Positions 44,569 to 57,800 are shown, numbered from the stretch's first letter. The stretch: DNA of 64,000 nucleotides from Cavia porcellus (GCF_034190915.1 NW_026947496.1:27002001-27066000), one strand, 5' to 3'. A program made the numbers and translations. Notes: generated by a model not told the origin, from the sequence alone.

Positions 44569-47109
44569 TCCAAGATGAGGACCCTAACAATGGCTTGCCC
44601 TTCTAGGAATCCCTCCCTTATTCAATGAGAGAGATCAAATTTGTGATAATTGAGCATTTAAAATGTGCTCAATCCTAATTGCAAGTCTCAAATGAACAAT
44701 AGATTTCAAAGACAGTATGAATATTTCAAATTATGTAACATTGATTACATGTTCAAATGATAATGGCATTAAATAAACCATAAAATTTAACTTCCCATAT
44801 ATCTTTAAATTGTTTTTAATGCAACTACAGTACTAGAAATGCTGATGTTAAATATGTGGTTTATTTTCATTTTGATTTAAAATAATTAATAAGACATTTA
44901 CGAAGCAATAATTAAAAGTGACATCATGTACAAAACATTTATGTTCAGAGTTAATCAAAGTAAGCGAAACTTGTATAACAATTAGGTCTCAAATTAGCAA
45001 GGTGTAAAAAAACGAATGCCTAATATTAGCAAATTCATACTTATATAATACTAATGAGATTATTTATTGTTATTATCTTTCTGGAAAAATTAGTTATACA
45101 TTGAAATAGCTGTAAAATAATGACTCTTCTTTTACCACACAACTTCAATGAATTTGCACAGATGTTGGTTACAATGCTAATTCATTTTTCAGATCTTATT
45201 ATAGCAATCTGTATATAAAGACAATGGAATGTTTAAATAGATTTCATTTACATGATGTTGTTCATATTATTGTTCCAGCACATTTGCTAAGTTAATTTAG
45301 GGATATATATGATGGATTTAAATATGAAAATATAATTGTGATATATTAATACGGTTAACTTTTTTAACACTGGCTTTTTGTTGTTGTTGCCATCATTGTT
45401 TTTGTTACAGACTTTTGAAATTTAAACATATAGGACATAAGAGTTTTATGGTTCCAAACACAAAATAATAATGAGAAAGCACAAATACTAATGACTTAGA
45501 TATGATCACTATATCACAGATAAATGAATTGAAACATGACAGTGTAGTTTACAACTATGTATAGTTACATGTTAATTCAATTTTGAAATGTTTAATGAGA
45601 TGTAAATGACTTAATGATTACACATTGTGTGTATCAAATTATCAAATCATCAATAAATATGTTTTGCTAAATAATATTAATTAATTAAAAACTGAGCATT
45701 AATTACAGAAAGTGAAGAAAAAAAAAGACCAAAATAGATGTTGCCTGTTGGTTTCATTCAGTACATCTACATTTTCCCTTTCAAATTCCCTAATATTGAA
45801 CTTAGATAAGAACATGAATAATTTACCCTGCTTCTTTTTAATTCATTTCCTTTTATCTCACCCCTTTTTTACTACCAAATCAAGTTATTATAAAGAAAAT
45901 TTTAATCACATATAAGCTATCAACATTTCTTTAAAAACATTAGTATTAAGTCTAAAATAAATACTTTTGTCTCTTTTGTTCAGATATTCACATTTTCTGT
46001 TTTTTAATTGATAAAGATAAATCAGTTTACTAGATTTACATATTTATCCCCAACTCTCATTATCATCTATATTTGTTTTATTTGTTAATCACTGTATATC
46101 TGATAAAATTTTACTGTAAAAAAATTTTGTGTCTTTGCATAAATATTTAAATACAATACAAATTTAATTGATCAGAAATAAAATCTCAGGTCAATCAATT
46201 TTGGCAATGACAAAAACAAGTCAAAATATTCTGACTAGTCTCTGATGTTAACCATGAATGAACTCATATTTCTGCTTCTTGATTGTGATTGATTATCGTG
46301 TAACAGTGAGCATATATATTATAATCATCTAGTACTCCCCACTTGCCCTGGGTTCACTGGTTCTTGGTCACTCCAGGAGAAGAGCTGAGAGCCAACCGTC
46401 AAGGCCAAGGCACATGAGCCCAGACTTGTAGTTGACTGGCTGGACTACCGGGCTCATGACTTCAAACACCTTTGCTTGAAAACAAGGTCATGTCAAAATC
46501 AGCAAGTGAGATTCAAATCTTCTATGTGGTGTATAACATGGCGAAATGCATGTGTGTATTCTGAAGATCCCAAATAAATAGCATGAATATAAATAGGGAA
46601 CAGCATAGGTCTTTGTTTATTTGGTAATATACAGTTTTGGTTTTGGTACCATTTACTAGCATAAAGCCAATCATGGCTCTGGCCCTAAAAAGGGAAGATG
46701 TCCAGTAGAAAAACAATAGAGACCAGGCATAAGCCTATAGACATCTTTGACAATTTGACCCAGGTTTAATAGAATACTTCTTCTATCCACTCACCTGTTG
46801 CTGCCTTTACTCTCTAATCTTTAATAAAATATTTTATAGATTAACTTTAAAAGTGATCATCAGGGAAATGTTCTTAAACCCACAAGTTGATCGGAAGTTT
46901 TTCCACCATCAATTAAAACTTATGTTTCTTATTTAATTGAAGAATACATTTAAAAGAAAAATAAAATATTTTAAATGAAAACGAACTGAAGAATACATTA
47001 TATAAAAAATCTACTCACTGCAATAGATGTAGACATAGATATATCTATACATAAGTATATGCATAGCTATTATTATATCTATATAAATATACAAAGCTAT
47101 AATATATAT
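44569..47109. other. AT-rich span with no recognised gene
   Basis: Very AT-rich, with no convincing frame. A GC-richer patch at 46,330-46,480 stands out and may be an old LTR piece. A TA-rich stretch precedes 47,110. Confidence 0.4.
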
Positions 47110-47995
47110 ATACATGCTATACATTTCCTTTGCTGCATTGATTTATGTGTATCACAGTGCTATGACTCAATTCTATTCAGCTCAAAATGTTTCCTAACTC
47201 ACTTTACGATTTCTTTTCCAACCCATGGATTATTTAGAAGAGAGTTCTTTAACTTTCCAAATATTTTGTGATTTTCCAAGACAGCTTTCTGGTTTTCATT
47301 TCTAATTTAATTTTCCTGTGGATAGATTGCATACTCGGTATGATTTAAATTGTTGTAAATTTATTGGATTTGGTTTTATTGTCCCGAGTAGAGTCAAGTT
47401 TTCCTAATTCTGCATGTCACTTGGAAAGAATGTTTTGTACTCTTGTTGTATTCTACTATAAATACTAGTTGGGTCGTGTTGGTAGCGTTGGTTTGTTTTC
47501 TATACACCTATGGGTTTCTCTGTTGACACAGAACCTCTATTATTGGGGAAGAAGTTTGAGATCTCCAGTTTCAACAAATGTGGTTTCATTTATTGCTCCT
47601 ATCAGCTTTCTCAGCATGGCTTTCACACAGTTAGAAGTTCTCTGACAACTGCAAACTTGTTTAGTATTGTTATGGTTTCTTGAAGAATTGTTTGATTTAT
47701 TTTTTTACATTACTCTTAATCCTTGATAATACTGTTTCTTTGTAGTAAAATTTCTTTGGTAGGCAAATTCATTATGATTATCATCTGGGGATTATAAAAT
47801 TTTCCATCCACTTGCTTTTAAGCTATCTGGATCCACATGGTTCAACTGCATTTATTGTAGCTGGCATGCAGTTGAGTTTTATATTTTATCCAGTCTGACA
47901 ATTTCTGTCTTTTATTTAGAGGATTTAGCCCACTTACTTTCAATGTAAGTATTAATATATTTTTTCCAGTGAAGCATGCTGCTCTATAAAGTTTG
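47110..47995 (-). mobile_element. Old L1, antisense, ORF2 5' (endonuclease) region
   Basis: The reverse complement near 47,890-47,960 decodes, with changes, the start of ORF2: the block equivalent to [14 protein letters not shown] of the intact element is readable as a diverged version. Text to the left ('aacctctattattggggaag', 'gtttcttgaagaattgtttg', 'gtagtaaaatttctttggta') continues through the antisense endonuclease region. Interrupted by a younger L1 at about 48.0 kb and resumed at about 49.19 kb. Confidence 0.62.
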
Positions 47996-48014
47996 TGTCA
48001 TCTCTTTATAAAAT

Positions 48015-49180
48015 TTTATTTTACTAGTACGTGCTTGTGATTCATGCGGTTTGCAATCATCTTGGGGTGTGGTTACATGTACATATTATAGTTTGTTCTT
48101 CCCCTTCCCCTTCCTCTCCCTCTCCTTCTCTGGTTCCCTAATCACCTATTTTGTACTGATAATACTATTTGTCTTAACAGTGTTCACACTGACTGGGGTT
48201 ATTAGGTTCCTGTACATGATATACCCGCCTTCCTCTCATTTCCTACTTCCCTTTCCCTTGCTCTTCTATTCCCTTGCTCATTTCCCTATTGTACAAAGTC
48301 CATTCTCTTGTCCTTTTTGTCCTTCTTTTGTCATTTTCTTTATATGTACTTTGGCTCACTTAAATTATGGATACTATATGGTACTCAAACTTGTGTATCT
48401 GTTTTATCACACTCAACATTATGTTTTTCAGGTGCATCCATTTTCCTACAAATACCTCAAGTAATATTCTATTATATATAGATACCACATTTGTTTATCC
48501 AGTCATCTGTTGATAGGTATACAGACCCCTTCCAGGAATGAGTTATAAACACTGGAAGTAAGTAGTATGTACTGTAGTATGATGATTTAAGTTATTTGGA
48601 AATTATATCTAGCAGGAGGATAGCTATACTGAATTAAAATCAAAATGGATCAAACACCTAAACATTAAAACAGAAACATTAACCCTCCTAGGAGACAAAA
48701 TATGAGAAGTATTTAAAGTCATAGGAGTCGGAAAAAGATTTTCTAAATAGATCCTAAATCACACAGGCAATAGCAGCAAGAATAAACAAACAGGATTAGG
48801 TCAGACGAAAAACCTTTTGAACAGCAAAAGAATCAGTATGTAAAGAGACAACCTACAGAATGAGAAAAAATTTCTTCCAGCTACTCATTAGAGGACTAAT
48901 ATCTAGAATACAGAAAGAATTTTAAAATGAACAGACACTAAACAGAAATAAAAATACTAATGGCCAACAAAATTGTAGCTTTCTTTGGAAAAAATGGCAA
49001 TGACTAGGAAATAAAGCAATAACAAATGCTGGTGTGGTTGTGGCACAAAAAGGAGCTCTCTTACATTGTTTTTGGATATGCAAACTAGTACAAGCATCAT
49101 GGAAATCAGTACCGAGATTTTACAAAGAATTGAAATCAGAAATTTCATCTAGCCTGTTTCTCCTCAGACACTCTTCTGAT
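48015..49180 (-). mobile_element. L1 with 5' inversion (twin-priming structure), inserted in older L1
   Basis: 48,015-48,622 is antisense L1 3' UTR (pyrimidine-rich plus strand) and ORF2 end. It reaches a block matching 'AGCTATTCCACTTCTAGG' of the intact element (about 42,899). Directly adjoining, 48,628-49,175 is sense ORF2 matching about 42,255 ('aaacattaaaacagaaacat') up to about 42,890-42,915. So two abutting, oppositely oriented segments meet at the same L1 coordinate, with the inverted upstream segment on the 5' side. This is the product of twin-primed reverse transcription. Stops throughout. A 'TACTAGTAC' at 48,022-48,030 and 49,220-49,228 is a weak candidate for a duplication. Confidence 0.68.
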
Positions 49181-49184
49181 CTGA

Positions 49185-49500
49185 TTTCGACTGAGTGTGT
49201 TTAACCTATTATTTTGATATACTAGTACACTTTATGATTACTTTTGCTGGTTGCTCTGGAGTTTACAGTAAGATCTGTAATATAACTCATTATCGCATAT
49301 CCTCATGTGTTTTGTCTTTTCACTTATAATGTAAAACATCATAATGGTACACTTCAGTTTATCCCCTTCCAGACTTTGTGCCTTTACTGAGATGTATTTC
49401 GCTTCCACATATGTAATATACATCAAATTATACTTCCTTTATTTTAAAAAATCATTATTTTTAACTTTTTAAGTTATCGCATGGTAAACTGACTTTAATT
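49185..49500 (-). mobile_element. Old L1, antisense, continuation upstream of ORF2 endonuclease
   Basis: 'ttttgctggttgctctggag' and 'tttacagtaagatctgtaat', then 'ccttccagactttgtgcctt', follow the antisense of L1 sequence near the ORF1/ORF2 junction. It fits as the continuation of 47,110-47,995 once the younger L1 is removed. Confidence 0.48.
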
Positions 49501-49599
49501 TTAGGGTGCGGTTCTGTAGTATTTAGCACATATTCAAGAGTATGATTTCTACCTTCATCAGAATATGGCAAACTTCCAAACAAAAGTCCCTTGTGCTGA

Positions 49600-49860
49600 C
49601 AGTCTCTCTATATATGCTGGATTGTGTCACTTTATGCCAACTTGATGGACTCACAGAGTGCCAAGATACCTAGTTAAACATCATCCTAAATGTGGCTGTG
49701 TGGGAGATTTTGAGTAAGATTAACATTTGAAGCAGTAGACTGTGTAATGCAAATTGCTCTCTCTCAGAAGGCTCACTCTGGATGGTATTACCATCAGCTG
49801 TCCCAGATCTACAAACCGTGGGACTTCTCTGTTTCCATCGTCAAGGCAGCCAGCGGCTTA
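49600..49860 (+). repeat. Ancient interspersed repeat, family not assigned
   Basis: 'gccaacttgatggactcaca', 'gagtgccaagatacctagtt', 'taagattaacatttgaagca' and 'gtagactgtgtaatgcaaat' match a repeat common in mammals whose copies often run into CT/GA simple repeats, as this one does. I cannot give the family with certainty. Confidence 0.4.
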
Positions 49861-49867
49861 TAGTAAA

Positions 49868-49985
49868 ACAAGAGAGAGACAGACAGACAGAGACAGAGAG
49901 ACAGAGAGAGAGAGAGAGGGAGACAGAGACAAAGGCAGACAAACAAGTGGAGAGGCAGAGACAGAGACAGAGACAGACAGAAAGA
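49868..49985 (+). repeat. (GACAGA)n/(GAGA)n microsatellite
   Basis: Purine-rich CAGAGA and GACAGA units with minor interruptions. Forms shadow frames on both strands (Arg/Glu/Thr-rich and Ser/Leu/Cys-rich), which are not genes. Confidence 0.92.
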
Positions 49986-50039
49986 CTACACATGTATGAG
50001 TAGCACTGTGTACTTGTGTTCAGCACTCCAAGTGGTTTC

Positions 50040-50345
50040 AGCTTTTACTTTCACAATAACTAATAATGTTGGACATCTTTCCATGTGCTAATTTGCCTTC
50101 TTCATACTGTCTTTGGTGTCAATGTTTTGCCTATGTCTAAGTTGTATATTTTCTTATTTACAATTCTTATTGATAATTCTTTATGTATCCTAGATACAAT
50201 GAATTGTCAGATATGTGATCTGAAAACAATATACCCCATAATCTCCTCTTGACATTGTCTTTCACAGAACAAAGCATATTAAGTATTGATGAAGGATACT
50301 TAATTTTTATTGCTTATGCTTTTGATTATGGAAGAACTCTGACAA
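50040..50345 (-). mobile_element. Old L1 ORF2 fragment, antisense
   Basis: 'aataactaataatgttggac', 'atctttccatgtgctaattt', 'attcttattgataattcttt', 'atgtatcctagatacaatga' and 'tgtctttcacagaacaaagc' follow the antisense L1 ORF2 C-terminal region. Highly diverged. Confidence 0.62.
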
Positions 50346-50906
50346 AGGTCATACAAATATTTTGAACAACTCACTTATAAAGTAAAAAGCAAAGAATAGA
50401 GTGAAAGAGGAAGAAAGTTATTTCACATTTATTCTTCTAGATTCACCTAATTATTTTGTGTAACTATGGTATTTATATATTATTATTTTCCTAGAGCAAC
50501 AATAATTTCTTCTAACATTTCCCAGAGTACACAATTGCTGGAAATAAATTTTCTCAGTTCTTGTTTGTCTGAAAAAGTTTGAATTTAACCTTCACTTTCA
50601 AATATTATTTCCATAGAAATAAAATTCCATACTGACATTTTTTAGAATGCTAAAGATATTGTTCTACTATTTCTGGCTTGTATCTTTTTGATGAGAAGTT
50701 TATAGTCATATTTATAATCTTCTGCCTGCATGTAATGTGTATTTTTTCTACAGCTTGACTTTACATTTTCCTTTCTACTCCTGTTTTCAGTCTTTGATTA
50801 TTCTATGCCTTCAGTTTTCTCTGTGTTTATGTTGATGGAGTTTGTTGAGGTCCTTAGATATGTATGTCAATTACTTATATTAAATTTAGAAAAATTCTCA
50901 GTGATT

Positions 50907-50998
50907 ATTTTTTTTTCGTGCCAGGGATCGAACTCATGACCTCACTTGCACTTGCCAGACAGGTGGTGTGCCAGTGAGCTATATCCCTGGCCCAGTCA
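50907..50998 (-). mobile_element. ID-like SINE, antisense, older subfamily
   Basis: Minus strand begins GGGCCAGGGATATAGCTCAC, with a B-box-like GAGTTCGATCC and a short A8-type tail. Flanks 'cagtgattattttt' (from 50,899) and 'cagtcattattttt' (50,993-51,006) form a duplication with one mismatch. The body differs from the 25.6 and 44.3 kb SINEs in its middle part, and the tail is short, suggesting an older insertion. Confidence 0.82.
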
Positions 50999-51549
50999 TT
51001 ATTTTTAAAATTATGATATTTCCTCCTCTGCCTCTGAATTACATGTATATCAGCCCTTTCTGTATTATTCCTTATAATGCTGAGGCGCTGTTTATTCAGC
51101 CTCAACCCAATACTGCAGTGTGTGGGTTTCCTCTTCCACTGTATTCGAAGCTGGCTGAAATTGCCTTCTGCAGTGTCTAGTCTCTTAATACCATCCATTT
51201 AAGCTTTCATTTTTTAAAATTTACATAAATTCCATTTGGATTATTTAAAAAATTTTTCAATTCTTTCCTTAATTTTTATATTTTACTTTAAATATTTATT
51301 TTAATTATAATAATTGTTTTAAGACTAATTTCAGCCTTTCTGTCATTTCTAACATCTTTACAGGTCTATTTCTATGGGAAAATTATTTTTGCTGCTTAGT
51401 AAACACTTTTTTATTGGTAGACGGTGGTCTTTATATGTCTATGGATTGTCCTTGGATACTAAAAATTGTGGATGTTATGTCATTACATATTTGTAATTCA
51501 TTATGAGCCATTAAAAAGAGTTGAACTTTGTTTTGGTTGTCAAACTTTA

Positions 51550-51552
<3 letters not shown>

Positions 51553-51587
<35 letters not shown>
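51553..51587 (+). repeat. (TG)17 microsatellite
   Basis: Uninterrupted TG dinucleotides, likely length-polymorphic; inside the antisense L1M/HAL1-like segment. Confidence 0.96.
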
Positions 51588-51590
<3 letters not shown>

Positions 51591-52079
51591 ACCTGTTTTT
51601 AAAGTTTGCTAGGGTCTAAGAGGAGTTACCTTTGTTATCCCCGTTGGAAATCTTGACTGTTCAGATCTCTCTACTGTCCTGGTAGAAACTTAGACATCTG
51701 TCGTGTTGTTAGTTACAGAAATATTTCAACTGCAGCCTTTCTGGCAGTGGTCTTTGCATGGCTTTGTGAATCTTCAGCGTGTAGTTGTGCAGCTTGGTTT
51801 ATGGGATAATTTCCCAGCAAAACTCTCTTCTCTTCAACACTCTGCTCTGCTTCAACCTTCTCCAGTGGAATTACCATTCAGTCTTTAACAATAGCCTGTT
51901 TATATTCTTTGCTCATTTTTTAGTTGTATATAGCACAAAGATAAATCTAGATTACACAAGTTACTCCAAACTGATTGTAGGTGGCTGAAACTGAGAATTA
52001 CTGCTTTCTGCAAGAAAAATGTAGTAAAAGTTTTAGGACTCCATGAAAATACAATAGAAAATTTAAAAGGAGAATCATC

Positions 52080-52432
52080 TATAAAAACTAAAAATGTTTA
52101 TCATATAACAACAGAAAGATAGTGATTAGTGGAGGCTGAAAAAGACAAGGAAATGATAGCAAAAGAGAAGAGAATTAAAGAACATGGGATACAGGCAGAT
52201 AAGTGGAATAATTTCTATACTCCACAGCACAGGACAATGACTATACTGATCTATTTTAGAATAGCTACTAGAATTTTGCATGTTTCTAGCACCTAAAAAG
52301 CCTGATAAATGAGGAAATGAATATGTAATTTTCTGATCTGATCATTACACATTGTATACATGTATTGAGATACACACTTCACCCTATAAACATGTATAAT
52401 GGTGTCGATTAAAAATAAAGATCTATTTTAAA
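52080..52432 (+). mobile_element. L1MA-like 3' end, sense
   Basis: 'tgattagtggaggctgaaaa', 'cacagcacaggacaatgact', 'gaatagctactagaattttg', 'gatctgatcattacacattg', 'tatacatgtattgagataca', 'ctataaacatgtataatgg' and 'cgattaaaaataaagatct' follow an L1MA/L1MB-class 3' UTR to its end. No ORF2 is attached upstream. Confidence 0.7.
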
Positions 52433-54740
52433 GGAGGATATGTCAATAACTCTCTAACCTGAGAAAATGTTTTATTATCCTAAAAAATTAAAATTATATA
52501 TGTACTCATAACAAAGGAAGCAAAACAGTAATTTTGAAGTTTTTGTTTGTTTTACAGGAGTTTATCTCTGACATATGGCACTGCCTCCAGCATCATGTAA
52601 AACAGGGCCTTTATCAAACCCTATCAAATTCCAGGAAAGTTTTCCCTTTACCTGGAAAGTACATAGCTAAGAATTCCTCCCGTGAGTGGCTACTGGGTCA
52701 GATAATAAGTCTGCACAAGCATTTTTCAGGTCAAGATTGAGCAAAACCTGTATATACCAACCCCTAAAGAACAGCAGTCAGCAATCATGTGAAATGAGAG
52801 TTACTTCAAGGGGCAAGATGGTCACCATATTTGTATAGGGAACATTTTGGTGTCCCCATGTTGTTCTGCTGTGTGTTCTGTGTAGAATAAACACATTCAA
52901 TGATTACATTCCATTCTGTTTGGAATGAAGATTGGAGAAAGAAAATAGGGAATGTACAGAACTTTAAATTTCTCAAGTGAGTGTCATTACCACCACAAGC
53001 ACAAAAGTACTAGATTTCCAAATTCTTTCATTCTTTAAAATACCATATATAAGCTAAGTGCCTCCAAATATTAACCATCTTTCCAAAAGTAGGAGACAGT
53101 ATTTGAGAATCTGCTTGCGAATCACTAACTTATTTTTCATGATGTTTGCTCAAATATACTTGCAAAGACTTTTCATTTTACTTGTTCCTTATGTCAAATT
53201 ATTAATATTCTTATAAAAATAGTTAATGCTTTCTAGACTCATAGTAAAATCTTTCACATGGTTATTCTTTCCTCATATTTCAAAAATGCATTAAAGTTTA
53301 ATTTTATATTTGCTAGATCATTGTTCAAGATGACAACTCACTAAACATGGTTTTTATTTATTTGTATTGTGGAACTTAATCTGGCTTTCCATTGTGAACA
53401 AAAAAAAGCAACAAAAAGAAAACTTTTATTCCCTTGAAAAATATAATTTGTTGTGTAACTGTATGCAACTAAAGTATTGTATTTCCCTCAAATAAAGCAG
53501 TTGAATAATCCTCAAGGTAGTCTTCAATATCTTTGGACCAACTTTACATTTTCTCCCACACTAAAGCTGGACTAGTCATAGCTTGGAACTTGGCTAAATA
53601 AGAACTAATTCATCATATCGGAGTGAGAAGATTGAAAGCCAGCACCTTGGAATGGCTCCTACCACAAATAGGCAGGTACCCAGGAAGTGTTCTCAGCTGC
53701 AGTTGCTGAGAGAAATTTCACTCTGCAACTATCTATTGAATTTTAGATTCCCTGACCTCTAATTTCAAAGGTTTCAAAACTGTGTGGAAGACCACAAATG
53801 AGCATCCAAGCACTGGACCCTAACGGTAAATATGTTCACCAGAGACTGAAAAGTAGCAGGTAACAGGGCATCTCAATAAGGCCACGTAGTTATCAATTCA
53901 TCTGACAGGCAGAAGTACAGGCACCAAAGCTAAAGGATACAGGAGCGGATCCTGGCAAATCCCCTGTAAGACTTTCCAGCACTTCCAAGAGAAGCACAGA
54001 GGCATAGAAGGTAAAGCCTGTAATGTGATCTGGGGTCCAAAGTGAGCCTGAAACTCATTTCGAAACAATATCAGATACATTACACTAGATTAAACATTTA
54101 CACTAAATTCTACTGCGGAGAGTAATAAAGTTGTGAAAATAATCACCCTATAAGTTTATAATTAACTCTAGGGATTGGGACAATTCTAGGCTAAGTCATG
54201 TTGCTATCAGGAGAATAAATGAACCAGAATAAATTCAGCAGGCATTCTGTTACTTGGTAATACTTGTAAGTTAGGCCTCACATCTTTTATATAGACCCAT
54301 ATAATGAACTACAAAGAGAATAGTGACTTTTCCTAGGAAGAAAAATTATACAATATAAAAACCTTAACAGCTTTCACAAACATGGGGCACCTGCTTTTGA
54401 GTCACACAAAATACTCTGCAGTGTCTATTGTTAGTATCATATTAATCCTTTCTATTTTTAAAATGGGCAGCACTCAAAATTCAGAGCAAATGGAGCCAGA
54501 GAAAGTTAAGGATAGTCACAATAATCACAAAAATCAATGAAATTAAATCCAGAATTAGAGCCTAATTTTACATTTAAAGTCCAGAGTTAATATTCTTAAC
54601 TCTGTTTCCCTGTTCTCCAAAGCAAATAAGGCTGAATGAGCTTCTGTCACATATTAAATGTCTACTAACCATCATGTATATTGTATGACCTACACGATTC
54701 CAGATTATAACCAAAACAAATTAGTAGTGCCTTGAAATTA
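52433..54740. other. Span with no recognised gene
   Basis: Mostly AT-rich. 52,550-52,800 and 53,560-54,080 are somewhat GC-richer and may be LTR remnants, but no family is identified. Frames at 52,534-52,740 and 53,898-54,080 are unrecognised. Confidence 0.35.
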
Positions 54741-54891
54741 ACCATTATATGTAATCCCAGCACTCCGGAGGCTGAGGTAGGAGGATCATTGCGAGTCTGA
54801 GACCAGCCTGGGCTACAAATTGAGCTCAAAGCCAGCCTGAACTGCATAGCGAGACCTCGTCAAAAAAAAAAAAAAAAAAAAAACCACTATA
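54741..54891 (+). mobile_element. B1-like (7SL-derived) SINE, sense, 5' truncated
   Basis: Starts at 'gtaatcccagcactccggag' (54,751), so about the first 25 nt of a B1 are missing. It continues 'gctgaggtaggaggatcatt', 'gagaccagcctgggctacaa', 'gccagcctgaactgcatagc', 'gagacctcgtc' and a 22-A tail (54,861-54,882). Flanks 'accattata' and 'accactata' (54,883-54,891) form a probable duplication with one mismatch. Short minus-strand frames over it are shadows. Confidence 0.85.
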
Positions 54892-57800
54892 ATAATGAAT
54901 ATCCCATGGCCAAAATTTAAACTCTTTAAAATACTCTGATCTATGTATAGTTCAATGCTTAAAGAGCAATACTCTTTCCATTTTCGTGTTATCAAGGAGA
55001 ACTGAGAGTCAACTTTGCATGGAATTTTGAATTCTTCATCACTATCTCAAAGATAATGAAACTAAATTTAAAGGCCAAGTAGTGGAGCATCTGTGCTATG
55101 TCACTACACAGATAGAAAGCTGGTATATGTGGAAGTACATTGAAATACTTTTTATCTGATCTAATGTTATAACCCCCATAATATTAACCTTGGCCCCAGA
55201 AATGACCATTACTTTTGTGGAAGCCAGAGCAGGGTTCTCCCTCTACTTTGCCTCTCTGCCTTGATTCAGAGATATCAGTGCCCAAACAAATGGATTCTGA
55301 AAAGCGTCATCTCCCCTGAGAGTATTCTAACAAGAATAAAAAAATTAAAAGCTACAGCATTATAGCACACTGATAATCACAGTTTTGTAAACTCTTTATT
55401 GCATCAATATTTACTGAAAGGATGCAGTGATCCAATTTAAAATTTAAAGAACTTTACTTGGTCGAAGACTTCTGAAATGAAGAATAAGATGAAGCTGTGT
55501 AACAATCTATTGTATGGATTGGACCCACAAAACTCAAACCAAACCTAACCACATATTGTGAATTGGCAAACAGTATATCTAGAAAGTATTTTCCCAACCA
55601 CATTTAGACTGATCAAAAAAGAGTAGTAATAGATGGCCTGTGAGGAAATCTAAAACAGCAAAGACACATAGAATTCTTATAAAATAAATGAAAGTAGAGC
55701 AAAGAAAGTTATTTCTATCCAAATTACATTTTCCATTCTCAGTAAGTTGCAAAATAAAGATGTTGTGAGTGATAAAGACAGGGAGTAATACATTAGTGAA
55801 TATAGATAGATATTGTAGATAATCATTTATAAATATCTGTTACAGGTAAATAAACATACATAGATGAAGAAAGAGACAAGAAGCATTGATACATCTGAGC
55901 AAATGTTCGAAAGTTTCTTGACTTCTCTTTGCAACTTTTCTGGAAGTATAAAAGTATTTCTTGCACTTACAAATATGTTTTGTGTTTAAGTATAAACTTT
56001 CTTGTGGAAACATACTTAGCAAACATTTGCCGAAAGAAGTAAAACTACCTCTACTAAAGTAAACATATTTTCAAAGATACCTAAAAATAGAACAAGAAAG
56101 GGAGCAAAAACTAAAATATCATGTGCCTCTCTACTGAAAGCCATCCTGATTAAGTACAAGAAAATGATGGAAGAGATAAAGACTAATAGACTCTTTGTAA
56201 AAACCTGCTCTGGAATTTTATCCTATGTACCAGAAATTTTAGAATAATAAATTTACTGACTTCAAAGACAAATGAGAGCTTTATATAAAGCAAGTTAATT
56301 GTGAGAAAATATTTGGAGAAAGCTCATAAGACTTAAAGAAAGAGATCCCCAAATTTAATTGCGTAACAAGAACTCTAATGGATAGTGTCAGCCCAGGTCA
56401 GGCTAAAGATATACAGACTTATACATCAGACAGTGGAATAAGCAGAATAATATTGAAAACAGATGTGAAAGTCTAGGGAAAGACTTTTTTTGAGGGAAAA
56501 TATAACTATTATTTGGAATATCTAGACACTAAAATAAAAAATAAAACTTGATACACTGGGTCATCCAAAAGGCCAAGATTGCTGCTGTAGTGAAATTTTC
56601 TTAATAGTCATTCTTCATCCAGATGTTCAATGATCTTGTCCTTGTTAACAACAGCAGAGTTTATCTAGCCCATACATTATCCCAAATGAAACAAGACCCT
56701 TGGACCATCTGAAGTGTTTCACCTCACACAGGACACCATGCGGACTAGCAGAGTGCTGTTTACTAACATTTTAATGCTGAAAAACTATGTTCATATTTGC
56801 TTCCTGATTTTTGTCATGACAGCTCTTCTCACATTTAAAGAAGAGAATTAAAAGTTAGTGGAGCTAATTATGGACACGGGATATCTATTTTCTCTTAAGT
56901 GCATCTTCTATTTAGTTTATAATAGAGTCTTAAAATGAAGAATACAGATCTATAAAAATGTTAAGAGGGCAAGTCTTCAATTCTCATGACCAAATCATTT
57001 AAACAAATTTACATGGAAGATATGACGAGGGACAAGAAGGGAGGTTGCTTTTGTGCAGATCCATGGCACAGACTTTAAGGACCAGGATCTCAAGCAACAT
57101 TTAGTGGAGGATTTTGGATGACCTACATCTTCAATTTGTAATGCATCAGCTTTTTCTCTTAGGAATTTGGAATAGTATCAACTAGTTGGAGTGAAAAGGG
57201 ACTGTGTTTATTCTGAAGAACTGGGTTTTGATGCTACTTTTTGTTATTTATTTTGGAATTTTGCTCATCTTTTGGAGGAAAATGGAAATATGCCTGCAGT
57301 CATGACGGAGATAGAAAATTGAGTGAGTTTGGAGTTAGTAAAGATGCAGATTCTGAATCCCAAATGTGAGGTCATTAACAGAAAATTCTGAGCCTGAATT
57401 TTCTTTTCTACAGAAGAGTGATCTAACTTCTTTTGCTCCTAATCATGATATTGGTTTTAAGAGAGACACAATTTTAAATTGTGTAGCATAATATCACAAT
57501 AAGAGTGCCAGATAAATGAACATTGTTTAAATGTTTTAATAACTTTCTTTTACATGCTATTTGCTTATTTGAAGATCATATTTAACTGGATGCCTTGCAT
57601 AACTGGTATGTTAAACCCAACAACATTGTTTCTGGCACAAGTTAATGCCTATGAAATATGTCTTTTCTTCTTTCACAGCCCTTAAAATGCGGGTTTGTAT
57701 ATTCTTCCTTTATGGAACATTCAGTGAGTGGAAAATTGAAAAACAATCTTTAGCCCACATTAATTGGGCATAAAATAACAAACAAAAGAGTCAGTCACGT

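Larger units (their letters stand above)
50480..51750 (-). mobile_element. Old L1M/HAL1-like 5' region, antisense
   Basis: 'ttctcagttcttgtttgtct', 'ttgttctactatttctggct', 'gatgagaagtttatagtcat', 'cctgcatgtaatgtgtattt', 'tttgttgaggtccttagata', 'ctctgaattacatgtatatc', 'tttctgtcatttctaacatc' and 'ttttattggtagacggtggt' follow, in order, an antisense L1M/HAL1-type 5' or ORF1 segment. It is collinear across the SINE at 50,907-50,998 and the TG microsatellite. Confidence 0.58.

Noticed and set aside
44259..44628. Lys-rich and Phe-rich frames over the L1 3' end
   Set aside because: Arise from the SINE T-run, the TTTTG tract and the L1 A tail.
49754..50026. Arg/Glu-rich and Ser/Leu-rich frames on both strands
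   Set aside because: Produced by the GACAGA/GAGA microsatellite.
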